Notes: generated by a model not told the origin, from the sequence alone. 64,000 bases of DNA from an uncultured Anaerolineae bacterium (GCA_937995825.1 CALKJO010000002.1:1-64000), one strand, 5' to 3'. Positions 45,034-57,918 are shown, counted from the first letter of the stretch. Numbers and translations: made by a program.

Positions 45034-46671
45034 ATGTTCCAGCAGACTGTGGTTCGCATCGTTCTTATCGCTCTTGCCGTGACGCTCATCGCTGCTCCGG
45101 CACTGGCGCAGGACACCTTCACCTTGACCGTCATGCACACCAACGACACCCACACCTATCATCAGCCGGATGCTGATGGCAATGGCGGCGTGGTGATCAT
45201 GAAGACAGTGGTCGACCAAATCCGCGCCGAAGCCGCGAATTCGCTGCTGCTCGACGCAGGTGACCGCTTCACGGGGACGCTCTTCCATGCCTATCATCTC
45301 GGCATGGACAACAGCGCAGTCATGCGGCTGCTCGGCTTCGACGCCATGACACTGGGCAACCATGAATTTGACAATGGCGAGCAGGTGCTGGCGGACTTCA
45401 TCGACTCGGTCGATTTCCCGATTGTCTCCGCCAACATCCGCGTCAGCGAGCAGTCGCCGCTGACGGGCAAGATCGTGCCTTACGTCATCATCGAGATGAA
45501 CGGGCAGCAGGTCGGCATCATTGGTTTGACCACGCCAGAGACGCGCTTTCTCGCCAAAGTGACCGAGAACATCCGGTTTGAGGAAGACCTGGCGGCGGTC
45601 GTTCAGCAGTACGTGGATGAACTGACGGCGCAGGGCGTGAACAAGATCATCCTGCTGGCGCACCTGGCTTACGACCTCCAGCAGGCGCTGGCGGCGCAGA
45701 TCAGCGGCGTCGATGTCTTCATCGGCGCGGACAGCGAGACGCTCCTGAGCAACATCTTCGCGGTAGCAGGTGGTCGCTACACTGCCGACGTCGACGGTCC
45801 CTACCCAACGGTCGTGCGCAGCGCCAGCAATGAGCCGGTCTTGATCGTGCAGGCATTCCGCCACAACCGCTATCTGGGACGCCTGGACGTGACCTTCGAC
45901 GCCAACGGCGTGCCAATCCGCTGGAATGGTGATGCCATCCTGATGTCGCGTTACATCCCCGCCAACCCTGAAATGCGGGCGCTGATCGCTGAGCTGGCTC
46001 AGCCGCTGGAAGCGCAGCGCGCCCAGGTCATCGGGCAGACCAGCGTCTATCTCGATGGCGACCGCGACGTGTGCCGCAGCATGGAGTGCAACACGGGCAA
46101 CCTGATCGCCGACGCCATCCGCTTCGACACCGGCGTTCAGATCGCCATCATGAACGGCGGCGGCATCCGCGCCAGCATCCCGGTCGAAACCGACCGCCCT
46201 GCCGATCTGATGCTCCCTGAGCCGTATGCGATCACGGTGGGCGATGTGTTGACGATGCTGCCCTTCCGCAACCGCGTTTCCACCTTCCAGCTCACTGGCG
46301 CGGACGTGATCGCGGCGCTGGAGAACGGTCTCTCGCGCATCGGCGCGGACAGCGGCACGGGGCGCTTCGCGCAGGTCTCTGGGCTGCGCTACAGTTGGGA
46401 TGGCAGCAAGCCGGTGGGCGAGCGCATCGTCAGCGTCGAGGTGCTGAACGCCGACGGCACGTACAGCCCCATCGATCCGGAAGCGATCTACACCGTCGCT
46501 GCCAACGACTTCCTGCGCAACGGCGGCGATGAATACACCATGTTCCGTAACCGCGCCATCGACCCGCGCGATGACGGCAAAGAGCTGGATATCGTCCTGA
46601 TCGACTACATCCGCGCCAGCGGCTCCGTTGCGCCGATGATCGAGGGGCGCATCACCCGCATCGATCAGTAG
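45034..46671 (+). CDS. Secreted 5'-nucleotidase/UshA-type metallophosphatase
   Basis: A 545-residue exported phosphohydrolase. ATG 45034 gives a clear signal peptide (cleavage near ALAQ) and has GGAGGG 11 bases upstream; a longer start at 44986 would bury the signal. The metallophosphatase domain has HTNDTH (Asp38, His40), LLLDAGDRF and LGNHEFDNG (109-115). The 5_nucleotid_C domain has GNLIADAIRFDTGVQIAIMNGGGIRASI and the nucleoside-stacking region near NDFLRNGGDEYTMF. It probably scavenges nucleotides outside the cell. A strong terminator follows. Confidence 0.93.
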   Translation: MFQQTVVRIVLIALAVTLIAAPALAQDTFTLTVMHTNDTHTYHQPDADGNGGVVIMKTVVDQIRAEAANSLLLDAGDRFTGTLFHAYHLGMDNSAVMRLLGFDAMTLGNHEFDNGEQVLADFIDSVDFPIVSANIRVSEQSPLTGKIVPYVIIEMNGQQVGIIGLTTPETRFLAKVTENIRFEEDLAAVVQQYVDELTAQGVNKIILLAHLAYDLQQALAAQISGVDVFIGADSETLLSNIFAVAGGRYTADVDGPYPTVVRSASNEPVLIVQAFRHNRYLGRLDVTFDANGVPIRWNGDAILMSRYIPANPEMRALIAELAQPLEAQRAQVIGQTSVYLDGDRDVCRSMECNTGNLIADAIRFDTGVQIAIMNGGGIRASIPVETDRPADLMLPEPYAITVGDVLTMLPFRNRVSTFQLTGADVIAALENGLSRIGADSGTGRFAQVSGLRYSWDGSKPVGERIVSVEVLNADGTYSPIDPEAIYTVAANDFLRNGGDEYTMFRNRAIDPRDDGKELDIVLIDYIRASGSVAPMIEGRITRIDQ

Positions 46672-46705
46672 CCACCATCGGCGTTCAACCATCGCGTGAA
46701 AACGG

Positions 46706-46735
46706 GCAGGGCGGTCTGAATTCAGACCGCCCTGC
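46706..46735 (+). terminator. Intrinsic terminator of the 5'-nucleotidase gene
   Basis: A perfect 30-base palindrome (GCAGGGCGGTCTGAA and its complement, 46706-46735) is followed by GCTTTT. It lies 35 bases past the stop codon and ends the transcript before ilvD. Confidence 0.85.
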
Positions 46736-46810
46736 GCTTTTCAGCCGCTTGAATGTTCACCGGACTGGGGAAAAACATCCGTGCCGTCCCCACCTGCTGC
46801 ATTTCTGCGC

Positions 46811-46816
46811 TACAAT
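46811..46816 (+). promoter_or_regulatory. Candidate -10 box TACAAT of ilvD
   Basis: TACAAT lies 58 bases before the ilvD ATG, just after the terminator of the upstream gene, where a promoter is required. No convincing -35 hexamer is seen. Confidence 0.35.
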
Positions 46817-46874
46817 GGCGGGTAAAGATAGAGATGGGCGCAAAGCCTGATTTACCTCGAAAAACAGGAGCCTG

Positions 46875-48596
46875 ATGATGTCCGACAGTCCCGAAATCCG
46901 CGATGCCATGGTTAGAGCGGCGCGCAGCCGCACCCTGCTGGAAGGCGCAGACCGATCCGGCGCGCGCGCGATGCTCAGAGCCATCGGCTTGACCGATGAC
47001 GATCTCGCCAAACCGCTGATCGGCATCGCCAACACCTGGATCGAAATCGGCCCGTGCAATTTCCATCTGCGCCGCCTGTCCGCCAAAGTCAAAGAGGGGA
47101 TCAAGCGCGCAGGCGGGACGCCGCTGGAATTCAACACCGTCAGCATCTCCGACGGAATCACCATGGGGACGGAGGGCATGAAAGCATCGCTGGTCAGCCG
47201 CGAGCTGATCGCTGACTCGATTGAGCTGATCGCACGCGCCAATTATTTCGACGGCATCGTCTGTCTTGCCGCCTGCGACAAGACGATGCCCGGCACGATC
47301 ATGGCGATGATCCGGCTGGATATTCCTGGAATCATGCTCTACGGCGGGTCGATCATGCCCGGCAGCTACAACGGCAAAGATATCACCATTCAGGACGTGT
47401 TTGAGGCGATGGGCGCGTATAACGCGGGCAAGATCACGCTGGATGAGCTGCACGCCATCGAGAGCGCAGCCTGTCCGGGACCGGGCGCGTGCGGCGGGCA
47501 GTTCACCGCCAATACGATGGGCATGGTCGCCGAGATTCTCGGCATCTGCCCGATGGGCGCGGCGGACATTCCGGCAATGGACAGCGCCAAAGACGATGTA
47601 TCACTGCTGTCCGGCGAGCTGATCCTGCACATGGTCGAGGCGGATCGCCGTCCGAGCCAGATCATCACGCGCGCCGCGCTCGAAAACGCGATTGCGGCGG
47701 TGGCGGCGTCCGGCGGCAGCACTAACGGCGTGCTGCACACACTGGCGTTCGCCCGCGAAGCCGGCATCCCCTTCACCATCGACGACATCGAGGCGATCAG
47801 CAAGCGGACGCCGCTGATCGCCGATCTGAAGCCGGCAGGCAAATACACGGCGGTCGATGTCCATCGCGCAGGCGGCAACCGCCTGCTGGCGCAGCGGCTC
47901 GTGCAGGGGGGCTACGTCGATCCATCCGCGCTGACCGTGACCGGAAAGACGCTGGGCGAAGAAGCCGCATCCGCCAAAGAGACGCCGGGGCAGGATGTGA
48001 TCCGCACCTGGGACAACGCGATCAACAGCAACGGCGGCTTGCATATCCTCAAGGGCAATCTCGCGCCGAGCGGGAGCGTGATCAAGCTCAAGGGCGTCGA
48101 ACCGAAGCAGTTCACCGGTCCGGCGCGCGTGTTCGACCGCGAAGAGGCTGCCTATGCTGCGGTCAAAAGCGGGCAGATCAAGCCAGGCGATGTGGTGGTG
48201 ATTCGCTATGAAGGACCCATCGGCGGACCGGGGATGCGCGAGATGCTGCAGGTGACCGCCGCGATCACGGGTCAGGGTCTGGGCGAATCGGTGATGCTGA
48301 TCACCGATGGGCGCTTCAGCGGGGCGACGCGCAACCTGTGCATCGGGCATGTCGCGCCGGAGGCAGCGGTCGGCGGGACGATTGGCTTGCTGCATGAAGG
48401 GGACATGATCCATGTGGACATCGACCGACGGCTGATCGAAGTGCAGCTTTCAGATGCGGAACTGGCCGCGCGGCGCGTGCAGTGGCATCCGCCGACGCCG
48501 CACTACACCGGCGGCGTGATGGCAAAATATGCGCGGCTGGTGGCGCAGGCGGATGATGGCGCGGTGACCAACAGCGCAGCCGGACTGGTCAGGTAG
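46875..48596 (+). CDS. ilvD: Dihydroxy-acid dehydratase
   Basis: A 573-residue iron-sulfur enzyme of branched-chain amino acid synthesis that dehydrates dihydroxy acids to the 2-keto acids of valine and isoleucine. The three cluster ligands are visible: Cys61 in IGPCNFH, Cys134 in AACDKTMPG and Cys206 in GPGACGGQFTANT. LITDGRFSGATRNLCIGHVAPEA is the C-terminal family signature. Two ATGs (46875 and 46878) follow a CAGGAG site. Other ilv genes are not adjacent. Confidence 0.97.
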   Translation: MMSDSPEIRDAMVRAARSRTLLEGADRSGARAMLRAIGLTDDDLAKPLIGIANTWIEIGPCNFHLRRLSAKVKEGIKRAGGTPLEFNTVSISDGITMGTEGMKASLVSRELIADSIELIARANYFDGIVCLAACDKTMPGTIMAMIRLDIPGIMLYGGSIMPGSYNGKDITIQDVFEAMGAYNAGKITLDELHAIESAACPGPGACGGQFTANTMGMVAEILGICPMGAADIPAMDSAKDDVSLLSGELILHMVEADRRPSQIITRAALENAIAAVAASGGSTNGVLHTLAFAREAGIPFTIDDIEAISKRTPLIADLKPAGKYTAVDVHRAGGNRLLAQRLVQGGYVDPSALTVTGKTLGEEAASAKETPGQDVIRTWDNAINSNGGLHILKGNLAPSGSVIKLKGVEPKQFTGPARVFDREEAAYAAVKSGQIKPGDVVVIRYEGPIGGPGMREMLQVTAAITGQGLGESVMLITDGRFSGATRNLCIGHVAPEAAVGGTIGLLHEGDMIHVDIDRRLIEVQLSDAELAARRVQWHPPTPHYTGGVMAKYARLVAQADDGAVTNSAAGLVR

Positions 48597-48649
48597 ACCT
48601 CAGCAGATGGGATCACGCTCGCCCATGACCGATGGTGGAGGCATGTCAA

Positions 48650-50278
48650 ATGCGCATTTCACAACGCTCGTTCGCGCCGCTGCCAAGCGCCCTGCTGATC
48701 ATGGTAAGCCTGCTCGTCCTGATCGCACCGGCTGGGGCGCAGACAGATATCCTGCCGACGCTCACCCCCATTGGCACAACTGAGGCGCCGATTTTGCCGA
48801 CTCTGGTTCCCGGCGCAACCTCAGCATTGAACCCGACCTGTCCGGCGCTGGTAGCTGACGCGCTGGAGCGCGTCAGCACGCTGTGCGCCGAGACGCGGCG
48901 CAATCAGGCATGCTATGGCAACCTTCTGGTGGACATCACGCAGCGCCCGAACACCCAGCCGGTCGTCTTCTCCCGTCCTGGCGACATCGTTGATCTGGCG
49001 CTGATTCAGAGCCTGCGGACTCAGCCGCTGAACCTGATCAATGGGACGTGGGGCATCGGTCTGCTGCGTTTTCAGGCGAATCTGCCGACGACGCTGCCAG
49101 GTCAAAATGTGACGATGTTGGTGTTTGGCGATGTGCGGATACAGAACGCCACCGACTCGCCGACGCTGCAATCGTTTTTCGTCTCCACATCATTTCAGGG
49201 GGTGGTCTGTGATGAAGCGCCGCGCGACGGCATCATGCTGCAAACGCCGCGCGATGCCGGACCGGTCTCGCTGACGATCAACGATGTCGGGATCGAGCTG
49301 GCATCCACAGTCTTCATCGGCTTCCATCGCGAGAGCGCGATGCGCATCTTCACACTGGACGGCGAAGCGCGCGTCGAGGCGCTGGGCGTGGAAGTGTTGG
49401 TGCAGCCTGGGCTGCGGACGGGCGTTAATTTAGACAATCTGCGCGCTGCCGCCCCGCCAAGCGATCCCGCCCCGTTCGATCTGGCGGCGGAACTGGGCGC
49501 GATGCCGATTGAACTGCTGCCAGAAGCCTTTGAGCTGCCCACACCGCCGCCATCGGGCGAAGTGGTGCTGCCGACCATGCCGACGACAGGCGAATGCGTG
49601 ATTGCGACCAGCACGACGACCCCAGTCAACATCCGGCGCGCGCCGGCGCTGGACGCCGCCGTTGTCGGGACGCTCGATCCATCGCAGCGCTATCCGGTGA
49701 TCGGGCGCGACTCGTCGGGTGAGTGGTATCAGACGGCGCGCGGCTGGTCAGCAGCATCGGTGACGCGGCGCGGCGGGAACTGTGCCAACGTCCCGATCAC
49801 GTTCACGCTTACGCCCTCGCTCACGCTTACGCCCTCGCTCACGCCTGCGCCCTCGCTCACGCCGACGTATACGCCAATGGCGCAGGTCGCGGGCGATAAC
49901 GAATACCCAAACCTGAGCGTGCCGTTTGTCAACAATCAGCCCGTCTTCGCATCGGGGGCGATCTCGTATCCGCAGGGAGATCGTCAGGATACGGTGTCGT
50001 ACAACTGGACAGATTTCAACCAGATGTATTATTATTACAGCGGATATTTCTATATCACGGTGCGCTGCTACGGGCAGGGCGTCGAATACGCAGCATTCAG
50101 CATCAGCGGGGGAGCCTCCGGGACGTGTTCGCCGACCGCGCAGCAGTACAATCTCCAGCTGAGCAGCTATCCGCCGCCGTATGGCAGCGTCACAGTCGCG
50201 CTGGCGGGCGGAGACAATGCCTATGTCAACTGGGAAGTGACGCTTGGGTTTGCGCAGCTCGACTCGCCTGGCATATAA
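48650..50278 (+). CDS. Secreted SH3-domain protein with Thr/Pro/Ser linker
   Basis: A 542-residue exported protein. ATG 48650 has GGAGG nine bases upstream and starts a signal peptide (to about residue 30, APAGAQ). Residues about 60-290 form a beta region whose end (RVEALGVEVLVQPGLRTGVNLD) resembles FecR-type domains; about 320-385 form an SH3b-like domain (TTTPVNIRRAPALDAAVVGTLD); a linker of LTPS repeats follows; and a C-terminal beta domain with many Tyr (QMYYYYSGYFYITVRCY) ends the protein. No enzyme site is seen; likely a surface-binding protein. Downstream genes follow closely. Confidence 0.8.
   Translation: MRISQRSFAPLPSALLIMVSLLVLIAPAGAQTDILPTLTPIGTTEAPILPTLVPGATSALNPTCPALVADALERVSTLCAETRRNQACYGNLLVDITQRPNTQPVVFSRPGDIVDLALIQSLRTQPLNLINGTWGIGLLRFQANLPTTLPGQNVTMLVFGDVRIQNATDSPTLQSFFVSTSFQGVVCDEAPRDGIMLQTPRDAGPVSLTINDVGIELASTVFIGFHRESAMRIFTLDGEARVEALGVEVLVQPGLRTGVNLDNLRAAAPPSDPAPFDLAAELGAMPIELLPEAFELPTPPPSGEVVLPTMPTTGECVIATSTTTPVNIRRAPALDAAVVGTLDPSQRYPVIGRDSSGEWYQTARGWSAASVTRRGGNCANVPITFTLTPSLTLTPSLTPAPSLTPTYTPMAQVAGDNEYPNLSVPFVNNQPVFASGAISYPQGDRQDTVSYNWTDFNQMYYYYSGYFYITVRCYGQGVEYAAFSISGGASGTCSPTAQQYNLQLSSYPPPYGSVTVALAGGDNAYVNWEVTLGFAQLDSPGI
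49804..49857 (+). repeat. Three 18-bp tandem repeats in the linker
   Basis: CACGCTTACGCCCTCGCT at 49804, exactly repeated at 49822 and with two changes at 49840, encodes the Leu-Thr-Pro-Ser linker of the SH3 protein. The unit size (18 bases, six residues) equals that of the repeats at 27881-27970, although the sequence differs. Confidence 0.85.
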
Positions 50279-50288
50279 AGGGACGCGC

Positions 50289-51491
50289 TTGAACCGAGGA
50301 TCGCTGGGATCGCTGCTGATCGCCTATTTCGCCTTCATCACCATCGGGCTGCCGGATGGGGCGCTCAATATTGCCTGGACATACATCCATCCGACGTTCA
50401 ATGTGACGTTCGACGCGCTCGGCGTGCTGCTGCTGTTCGTGGTCATCGGGCGCATGTCGATCACGTTCGCGGCAGGGCGGCTGATCGCCGTGCTGGGCAT
50501 ACGCGGCGTGCTGATCATCGGCGCAAGTCTGCTGGCATTAGGCGCGCTCGGCATGGCGACCGCGCCCGCCTGGGAAATCCTGCTGCTGGCGGTGCTGGCG
50601 ACCTGGCTAGGATCGGGGGCGCTGGACGCAGCGCTGAACACGTTCGTGAGCGCCAATTACAGCATGGGGCGGCTGAACTGGCTGCACGCCGCGTATGGCA
50701 TCGGCACAACAGTCGGACCGGCGCTCATGACCGTGCTGATCACACAGATGGCGCTCGAATGGCGCTGGGGCTATGCCCTGATGGTGGTGCCTGGGATCAC
50801 GGCGGTGGCGCTGTTTGCGCTGACGCCGAACGGCTGGCGCATGGACAGCGCGGAGACCATCGGCACAGCGCGTAAAGACACGGCGGGTTTTCGCGAAACC
50901 CTGCGCTCGCCGATCATCTGGCTGGGTTTGCTGCTGTTTTTCGTCTACGGCGGCGCGGAGATCGGGACGGGACAGCTCGCCAATCCGCTGCTGATGGAGG
51001 GGCGCGGCGTCGATCAGGAAACAGCGGGCTTCTGGATCAGCGCATATTGGGGCATGTTCACCATCGGGCGCATGATCATGGGGGTGGCGGCGGATAGGCT
51101 GCCGGTGCGCACGCTGCTGCGGGTCAGCATGATCGGGTCGATCATCGGCGCGCTGCTGCTGTGGCTGAGTCCGGCGGTCGAAGGCGCATTGGTGGGATTG
51201 GCGCTGACTGGCTTCAGCTTCGCGCCGCTGTTCGCCGCGTTGACGGCGGAGACGCCGCGGCGGGTTGGGGCGCGGCTGGCGACGAATGCCATTGGCTTCC
51301 AGATCGGGATGGCGGGCTTGGGCGGGGCGGTTGTGCCAGGGGTGGCGGCATTCGTCACCGAACGGACAGACGCAAACGCGATTGCCCCGCTGATCTTCCT
51401 GACCGTGCTAGCCGTGCTGATCGTGTATGAAATCATGATGCGCTATCAGCTACGGACGCGGCGGGTTCTGCCTGCGCCCGCCGGGGATTGA
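50289..51491 (+). CDS. MFS transporter
   Basis: A 400-residue major facilitator with about 12 helices. The loop 2-3 region (VVIGRMSITFAAGRLIAVLGIRG) matches the GxxxDRxGRR-type signature only loosely, and a related loop recurs in the second half (GRMIMGVAADRLPVRTLLRV). Similarity by eye is to the fucose/FucP-like or general sugar MFS group; the substrate is not readable. TTG 50289 is preferred because AAAGGGA lies six bases upstream; a TTG at 50244 would overlap the previous gene. Cotranscription with its neighbours is likely from the small gaps. Confidence 0.8.
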   Translation: MNRGSLGSLLIAYFAFITIGLPDGALNIAWTYIHPTFNVTFDALGVLLLFVVIGRMSITFAAGRLIAVLGIRGVLIIGASLLALGALGMATAPAWEILLLAVLATWLGSGALDAALNTFVSANYSMGRLNWLHAAYGIGTTVGPALMTVLITQMALEWRWGYALMVVPGITAVALFALTPNGWRMDSAETIGTARKDTAGFRETLRSPIIWLGLLLFFVYGGAEIGTGQLANPLLMEGRGVDQETAGFWISAYWGMFTIGRMIMGVAADRLPVRTLLRVSMIGSIIGALLLWLSPAVEGALVGLALTGFSFAPLFAALTAETPRRVGARLATNAIGFQIGMAGLGGAVVPGVAAFVTERTDANAIAPLIFLTVLAVLIVYEIMMRYQLRTRRVLPAPAGD

Positions 51492-51492
51492 A

Positions 51493-53343
51493 TTGAAAAC
51501 GAGTATGAAATGGATCGCCCTTCTCATTCTGCTGGCTGCGCTGATAGTCAGCCTGAGCGCGGTCAGCCAGCCGTCCGCACAGGCGCAGGTGGGCGGGACG
51601 GCGACTCCGCTGCCGCTGTATGCCCTGCCCGACGCGCGCACCAACCGCGCTTACACCAACAGCACCATCGCGCTCGACAGTGACGGGCGGATCATGGCAG
51701 CGGCGAACTTTATCAACAGCACGGTGACGCTGATCACAGCCGCAACGCCGATTTCCCCGCAGGGGCGCGTACTCACCGAGATCGCCGTTGGCGGCGATCC
51801 GCGTTCCGTCGCTATCACGCCGGATGGGACGCGGGCGCTGGTCACCAGCCGGCGCGAGTCGACGCTGAGCGTGATCACCATCGCCAACCGCGCCGTCTCG
51901 ACCGTGATCCCGTTGGGCGGGGCATGGGCGTATGGGGTGGTCACAGGGGATAATGCGCTGGCGTATGTCACGCTGCAAGGCAGCCATGAGGTTGTCGCGG
52001 TCGATCTGCGCGCTGAGCAGGTCGTGTGGCGGCTGTCCGTGCCGGCATACCCGTCCGGGCTGATGCTGTGGGGTGATTTTCTCTACGTCACCCATTTCTG
52101 GTCGGGCGATGTCAGCCTGATCTATCTGCCCGCCCGCCGCGTGGTGCAGACGGCGCGCATCGGCGGCGGCTTAGGGGTGGCGCAGGCGATTGAACCCGAT
52201 ATCTCACGCGGCTTGGCCTATCTGCCGGCAACACGCAGCAATGCCGACAATCTCGCACTGACTTATGACACAACGATGTTTCCTGTCGTGAACGTCGTCA
52301 ATCTGCGCGATCTGTCCCTGGCGCGGCGGGAGCGCATCGCGCTGGATACGGCAGATCGTCCAGTCAATACGCCGTTCGCCGCTGCGCTTGACCGCTTCAG
52401 TGGACGGCTGTATGTCGCCAATTCGGGCAGCAATTCGGTCAGCGTGATCGATCTGAATAGCGGGCGCGCCCGCGCTAATCTGACCGTGCGCGGCAGTCCA
52501 CGCGGCGTGCTGCTCAATCGCGACAATTCGTATCTCTATGTCCATGCGGCGCTGGATGGCATCATCACCACCTATGCCACCAATGATTTTCGCGTGGTGG
52601 ATCGGCTGCCGATCAGCAATCTGACGATCTCGACGGATGTGCTGATCGGCGCGGAGCTGTTTCACAGCGCGGAAGCGCCGATGAGCGTGCCAGGCTGGGT
52701 GAGCTGCGCCAACTGCCATTTCGACGGCATGAGCGATGGGCGCGTGTGGATGGGCTTTCAAGACGGCCCGCGCAATACGCCCGCGCTTTACAACCTGCCG
52801 GAGACGCCGCCCTACAACTGGTCGGGGACATGGGATGAACTGGCGGATGTCGAACTCAAAATTCGCGGCTTGATGGCGGGCGAAGGCTTGATCGACGATC
52901 CGCCGCCAGGATCGCTCGACCCGAACACGCCGTTCACGCACGCGGGCTTGTCCGACGATCTGGATGTGCTGGCGGCGTATCTGGCGCTGCTGACCGCGCC
53001 GCCCAATCCGAATTTGCCCGACGCCGCCCTGATCGCGCGCGGAGAGCAGGTGTTCACCCAACGCGGGTGCGTCCTCTGCCATGTCGGACCCGCTGGAACC
53101 AATCTCCGCGCTTACGATGTCGGCACAGGAAGCTCGCCGCTGGAACGGCGCGGGGCGCAGTTCGACACGCCGTCGCTGCGCTGGCTGTGGTGGAGCGCGC
53201 CATATTTTCACGATGGCTCCGCGCAGACGCTGCGTCAAGTGTTCGAGCTGCCGGGGCTGCACCGCCTGTCCGGAGCGAATGCGCCGGAGGAGATCGACGC
53301 GCTGGTTGCCTACCTGCTCAGTCGTCCCGCGCCGGCGAACTGA
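51493..53343 (+). CDS. Secreted beta-propeller / di-heme cytochrome c peroxidase-like fusion
   Basis: A 616-residue exported protein. Signal peptide to about residue 32 (PSAQAQ). Residues about 45-385 form a YVTN/YncE-like propeller (VAITPDGTRALVTSRRESTLSVI; LYVANSGSNSVSVIDLNSG). Residues about 390-612 resemble MauG/bacterial cytochrome c peroxidase, with two heme c sites: CANCH (405-409) and CVLCH (526-530), and the downstream signature PYFHDGSAQTLRQVFELPG. So heme is attached outside the cytoplasm, and the protein is probably a peroxidase or an electron-transfer partner. TTG 51493 starts two bases after the MFS stop; ATG 51505 is an alternative. Confidence 0.9.
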   Translation: MKTSMKWIALLILLAALIVSLSAVSQPSAQAQVGGTATPLPLYALPDARTNRAYTNSTIALDSDGRIMAAANFINSTVTLITAATPISPQGRVLTEIAVGGDPRSVAITPDGTRALVTSRRESTLSVITIANRAVSTVIPLGGAWAYGVVTGDNALAYVTLQGSHEVVAVDLRAEQVVWRLSVPAYPSGLMLWGDFLYVTHFWSGDVSLIYLPARRVVQTARIGGGLGVAQAIEPDISRGLAYLPATRSNADNLALTYDTTMFPVVNVVNLRDLSLARRERIALDTADRPVNTPFAAALDRFSGRLYVANSGSNSVSVIDLNSGRARANLTVRGSPRGVLLNRDNSYLYVHAALDGIITTYATNDFRVVDRLPISNLTISTDVLIGAELFHSAEAPMSVPGWVSCANCHFDGMSDGRVWMGFQDGPRNTPALYNLPETPPYNWSGTWDELADVELKIRGLMAGEGLIDDPPPGSLDPNTPFTHAGLSDDLDVLAAYLALLTAPPNPNLPDAALIARGEQVFTQRGCVLCHVGPAGTNLRAYDVGTGSSPLERRGAQFDTPSLRWLWWSAPYFHDGSAQTLRQVFELPGLHRLSGANAPEEIDALVAYLLSRPAPAN

Positions 53344-53463
53344 GCGCGGCATTCAGTCCCACTGCGCGCCGCAAGCCGTTTTTCTCTATCCATAATCGCA
53401 CAGATGATCTAGAATCAGGTGGTAGCGTCTGCTCGGCATGGGCGGTAAACTTGCCTATGCAGC

Positions 53464-56097
<2,634 letters not shown>

Positions 56098-56104
56098 CGC
56101 GAGC

Positions 56105-57895
56105 ATGTTAGAGGAAATCCGCATCCAGAACTTCGCCATCATCGACGCACTCGAACTGACCTTCGCGCCTGGGCTGAACGTGATCACGGGCGAGACGGGC
56201 GCAGGCAAATCGATCATCATCGACGCAGTCGATCTGCTGCTCGGCGGCAAGGCGGATGCGGCATTTGTGCGCGCTGGTGCGGAGAAAGCGCTCATCGAAG
56301 GCGTTTTCAGCCTGGATGAGCGGGCGCGCGCTGCCCTGCTGCCGATTTTGCGGCGGACTGACCTGATCGATGACGGCGCGCCGCCGGATGCGCTGACGCT
56401 GACCCGCGAAGTCCGCGCCAATGGACGCAGCACGGCGCGCATCAATGGGACGACGGTCAATCTGGAGCTGCTGAGCGAGATCGGCGGCGCGTTGGTCGAT
56501 CTGCACGGGCAGAGCGAGCACCTCTCGCTGATGAAGCCGTCGTCCCATCTCGACCTGCTCGACCGCTTCGGCGGACTGATGGAAATGCGGATGGCGCTTG
56601 GCGCGGTCGTCAACAAGCTCAACGACGCCCGCGCTGAAATCGCCCGGCTGACCAGCGACGACGCCGCCCGCGCCCGCCGCGCCGAAATGCTGCGCTATGC
56701 GGTGGAGGAGATCGACGCCGCCGCGCTTGTTCCCGGTCAGGATGCCGCGCTGCGCGCCGAGCGCGATCGCCTCTCCAACAGCGAACAGATCGCGGAGCTG
56801 ACCGCCACGATCCTGCTGATCCTGCGCGGGGATGACGCCGCTGACGGCTTCGTGTCGGCGGTGGATGGGCTGGCGCAGGCGGCGGCGCTGCTGCGCAAGC
56901 TGGCGGGCATCGATCCGTCGCTAAAAGACGATTACGATCTGGCGGAGTCGATTGCAGCGCAAGCGGATGAACTCGCCGCCAGCATCCGCCGCTATGCCGA
57001 CTCGGTTGAATTCAACCCCGAACGCCTGAATGAGCTGGAAGAACGGCTGGAGCTGATCAGCGCGCTCAAGAAGCGCTTCGGGGGGAGCATCGAAGCCGTC
57101 CTCCAATACGCCGACGATGCCCGCGCCGAACTCAACCACCTGGAGAACAGTGAAGAGCGGCTGGAGAAGCTGCGCGCCGAAGAGACCAAGCTGCTGCGCT
57201 ACATCGGTGAGATGGGGAGCAGGATCAGCGCGCTGCGGCGCGAGGCGGCAGCGCGGCTGAGCGCGGGCGTGGTCGCGGAGCTTGCCGATCTGCGCATGGC
57301 GAGCGCGCGGTTTGAAGTCGAGATTGCCCATGTGGACGATCCCGACGGCTGCTTCGTCGGGGATCGGCGGCTGGCTTTTGACCACACCGGCATCGACCGG
57401 GTGGAGTTCATGATGTCCGCCAATCCGGGCGTGCCGCTGCGTCCGCTGGCAAAAGTTGCGTCCGGCGGCGAGGCGGCGCGCATCATGCTGGCGCTCAAGC
57501 GCGTCTTAGCCAGCGCCGATCACACGCCGACGCTGATCTTCGATGAGATCGACACGGGGATCGGCGGTCGAGTCGGGGCGGTTGTCGGGGAAAAGCTGTG
57601 GCAGCTCACCCGCGAGCATCAGGTCTTGGTGGTGACGCACCTGGCGCAGCTTGCCGGCTACGCCGACCGGCATTACCGTGTCGAAAAGCGGATCGAAGAT
57701 CAGGTGACGCGGACGCGCATCCTGACGCTGGACAGCGATGCCGCCCGCGCCGAAGAACTCGCCGCCATGCTCGGCACGACTAACGACACCGGCTATCAGA
57801 GCGCGGTCGACCTGCTGACAGCGGCGGCGCGCTACAAGCAGGGCATCAGCGCATCGGCGGCGGATGATCTGCCCGCACAGCCGACGCTGCTGTAA
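56105..57895 (+). CDS. recN: DNA repair protein RecN
   Basis: A 596-residue SMC-like ATPase for double-strand break repair. Walker A is GETGAGKS (29-36) after FAPGLNVIT, two coiled-coil arms fill about 160-390, the signature is [19 protein letters not shown], and Walker B is [36 protein letters not shown] is the RecN switch region. Full length and intact. In many bacteria nadK and recN are linked; here a methyltransferase and a B-box gene lie between them. Confidence 0.96.
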   Translation: MLEEIRIQNFAIIDALELTFAPGLNVITGETGAGKSIIIDAVDLLLGGKADAAFVRAGAEKALIEGVFSLDERARAALLPILRRTDLIDDGAPPDALTLTREVRANGRSTARINGTTVNLELLSEIGGALVDLHGQSEHLSLMKPSSHLDLLDRFGGLMEMRMALGAVVNKLNDARAEIARLTSDDAARARRAEMLRYAVEEIDAAALVPGQDAALRAERDRLSNSEQIAELTATILLILRGDDAADGFVSAVDGLAQAAALLRKLAGIDPSLKDDYDLAESIAAQADELAASIRRYADSVEFNPERLNELEERLELISALKKRFGGSIEAVLQYADDARAELNHLENSEERLEKLRAEETKLLRYIGEMGSRISALRREAAARLSAGVVAELADLRMASARFEVEIAHVDDPDGCFVGDRRLAFDHTGIDRVEFMMSANPGVPLRPLAKVASGGEAARIMLALKRVLASADHTPTLIFDEIDTGIGGRVGAVVGEKLWQLTREHQVLVVTHLAQLAGYADRHYRVEKRIEDQVTRTRILTLDSDAARAEELAAMLGTTNDTGYQSAVDLLTAAARYKQGISASAADDLPAQPTLL

Positions 57896-57918
57896 TCGGT
57901 GCACCTCAAACGCCGAGG

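Noticed and set aside
44995-46692. A 565-codon frame opposite the 5'-nucleotidase, and a similar 450-codon frame opposite uvrC (42970-44322)
   Set aside because: Both mirror strong genes and have shadow-type composition (Val/Ala/Asp/His runs); no domains were seen.
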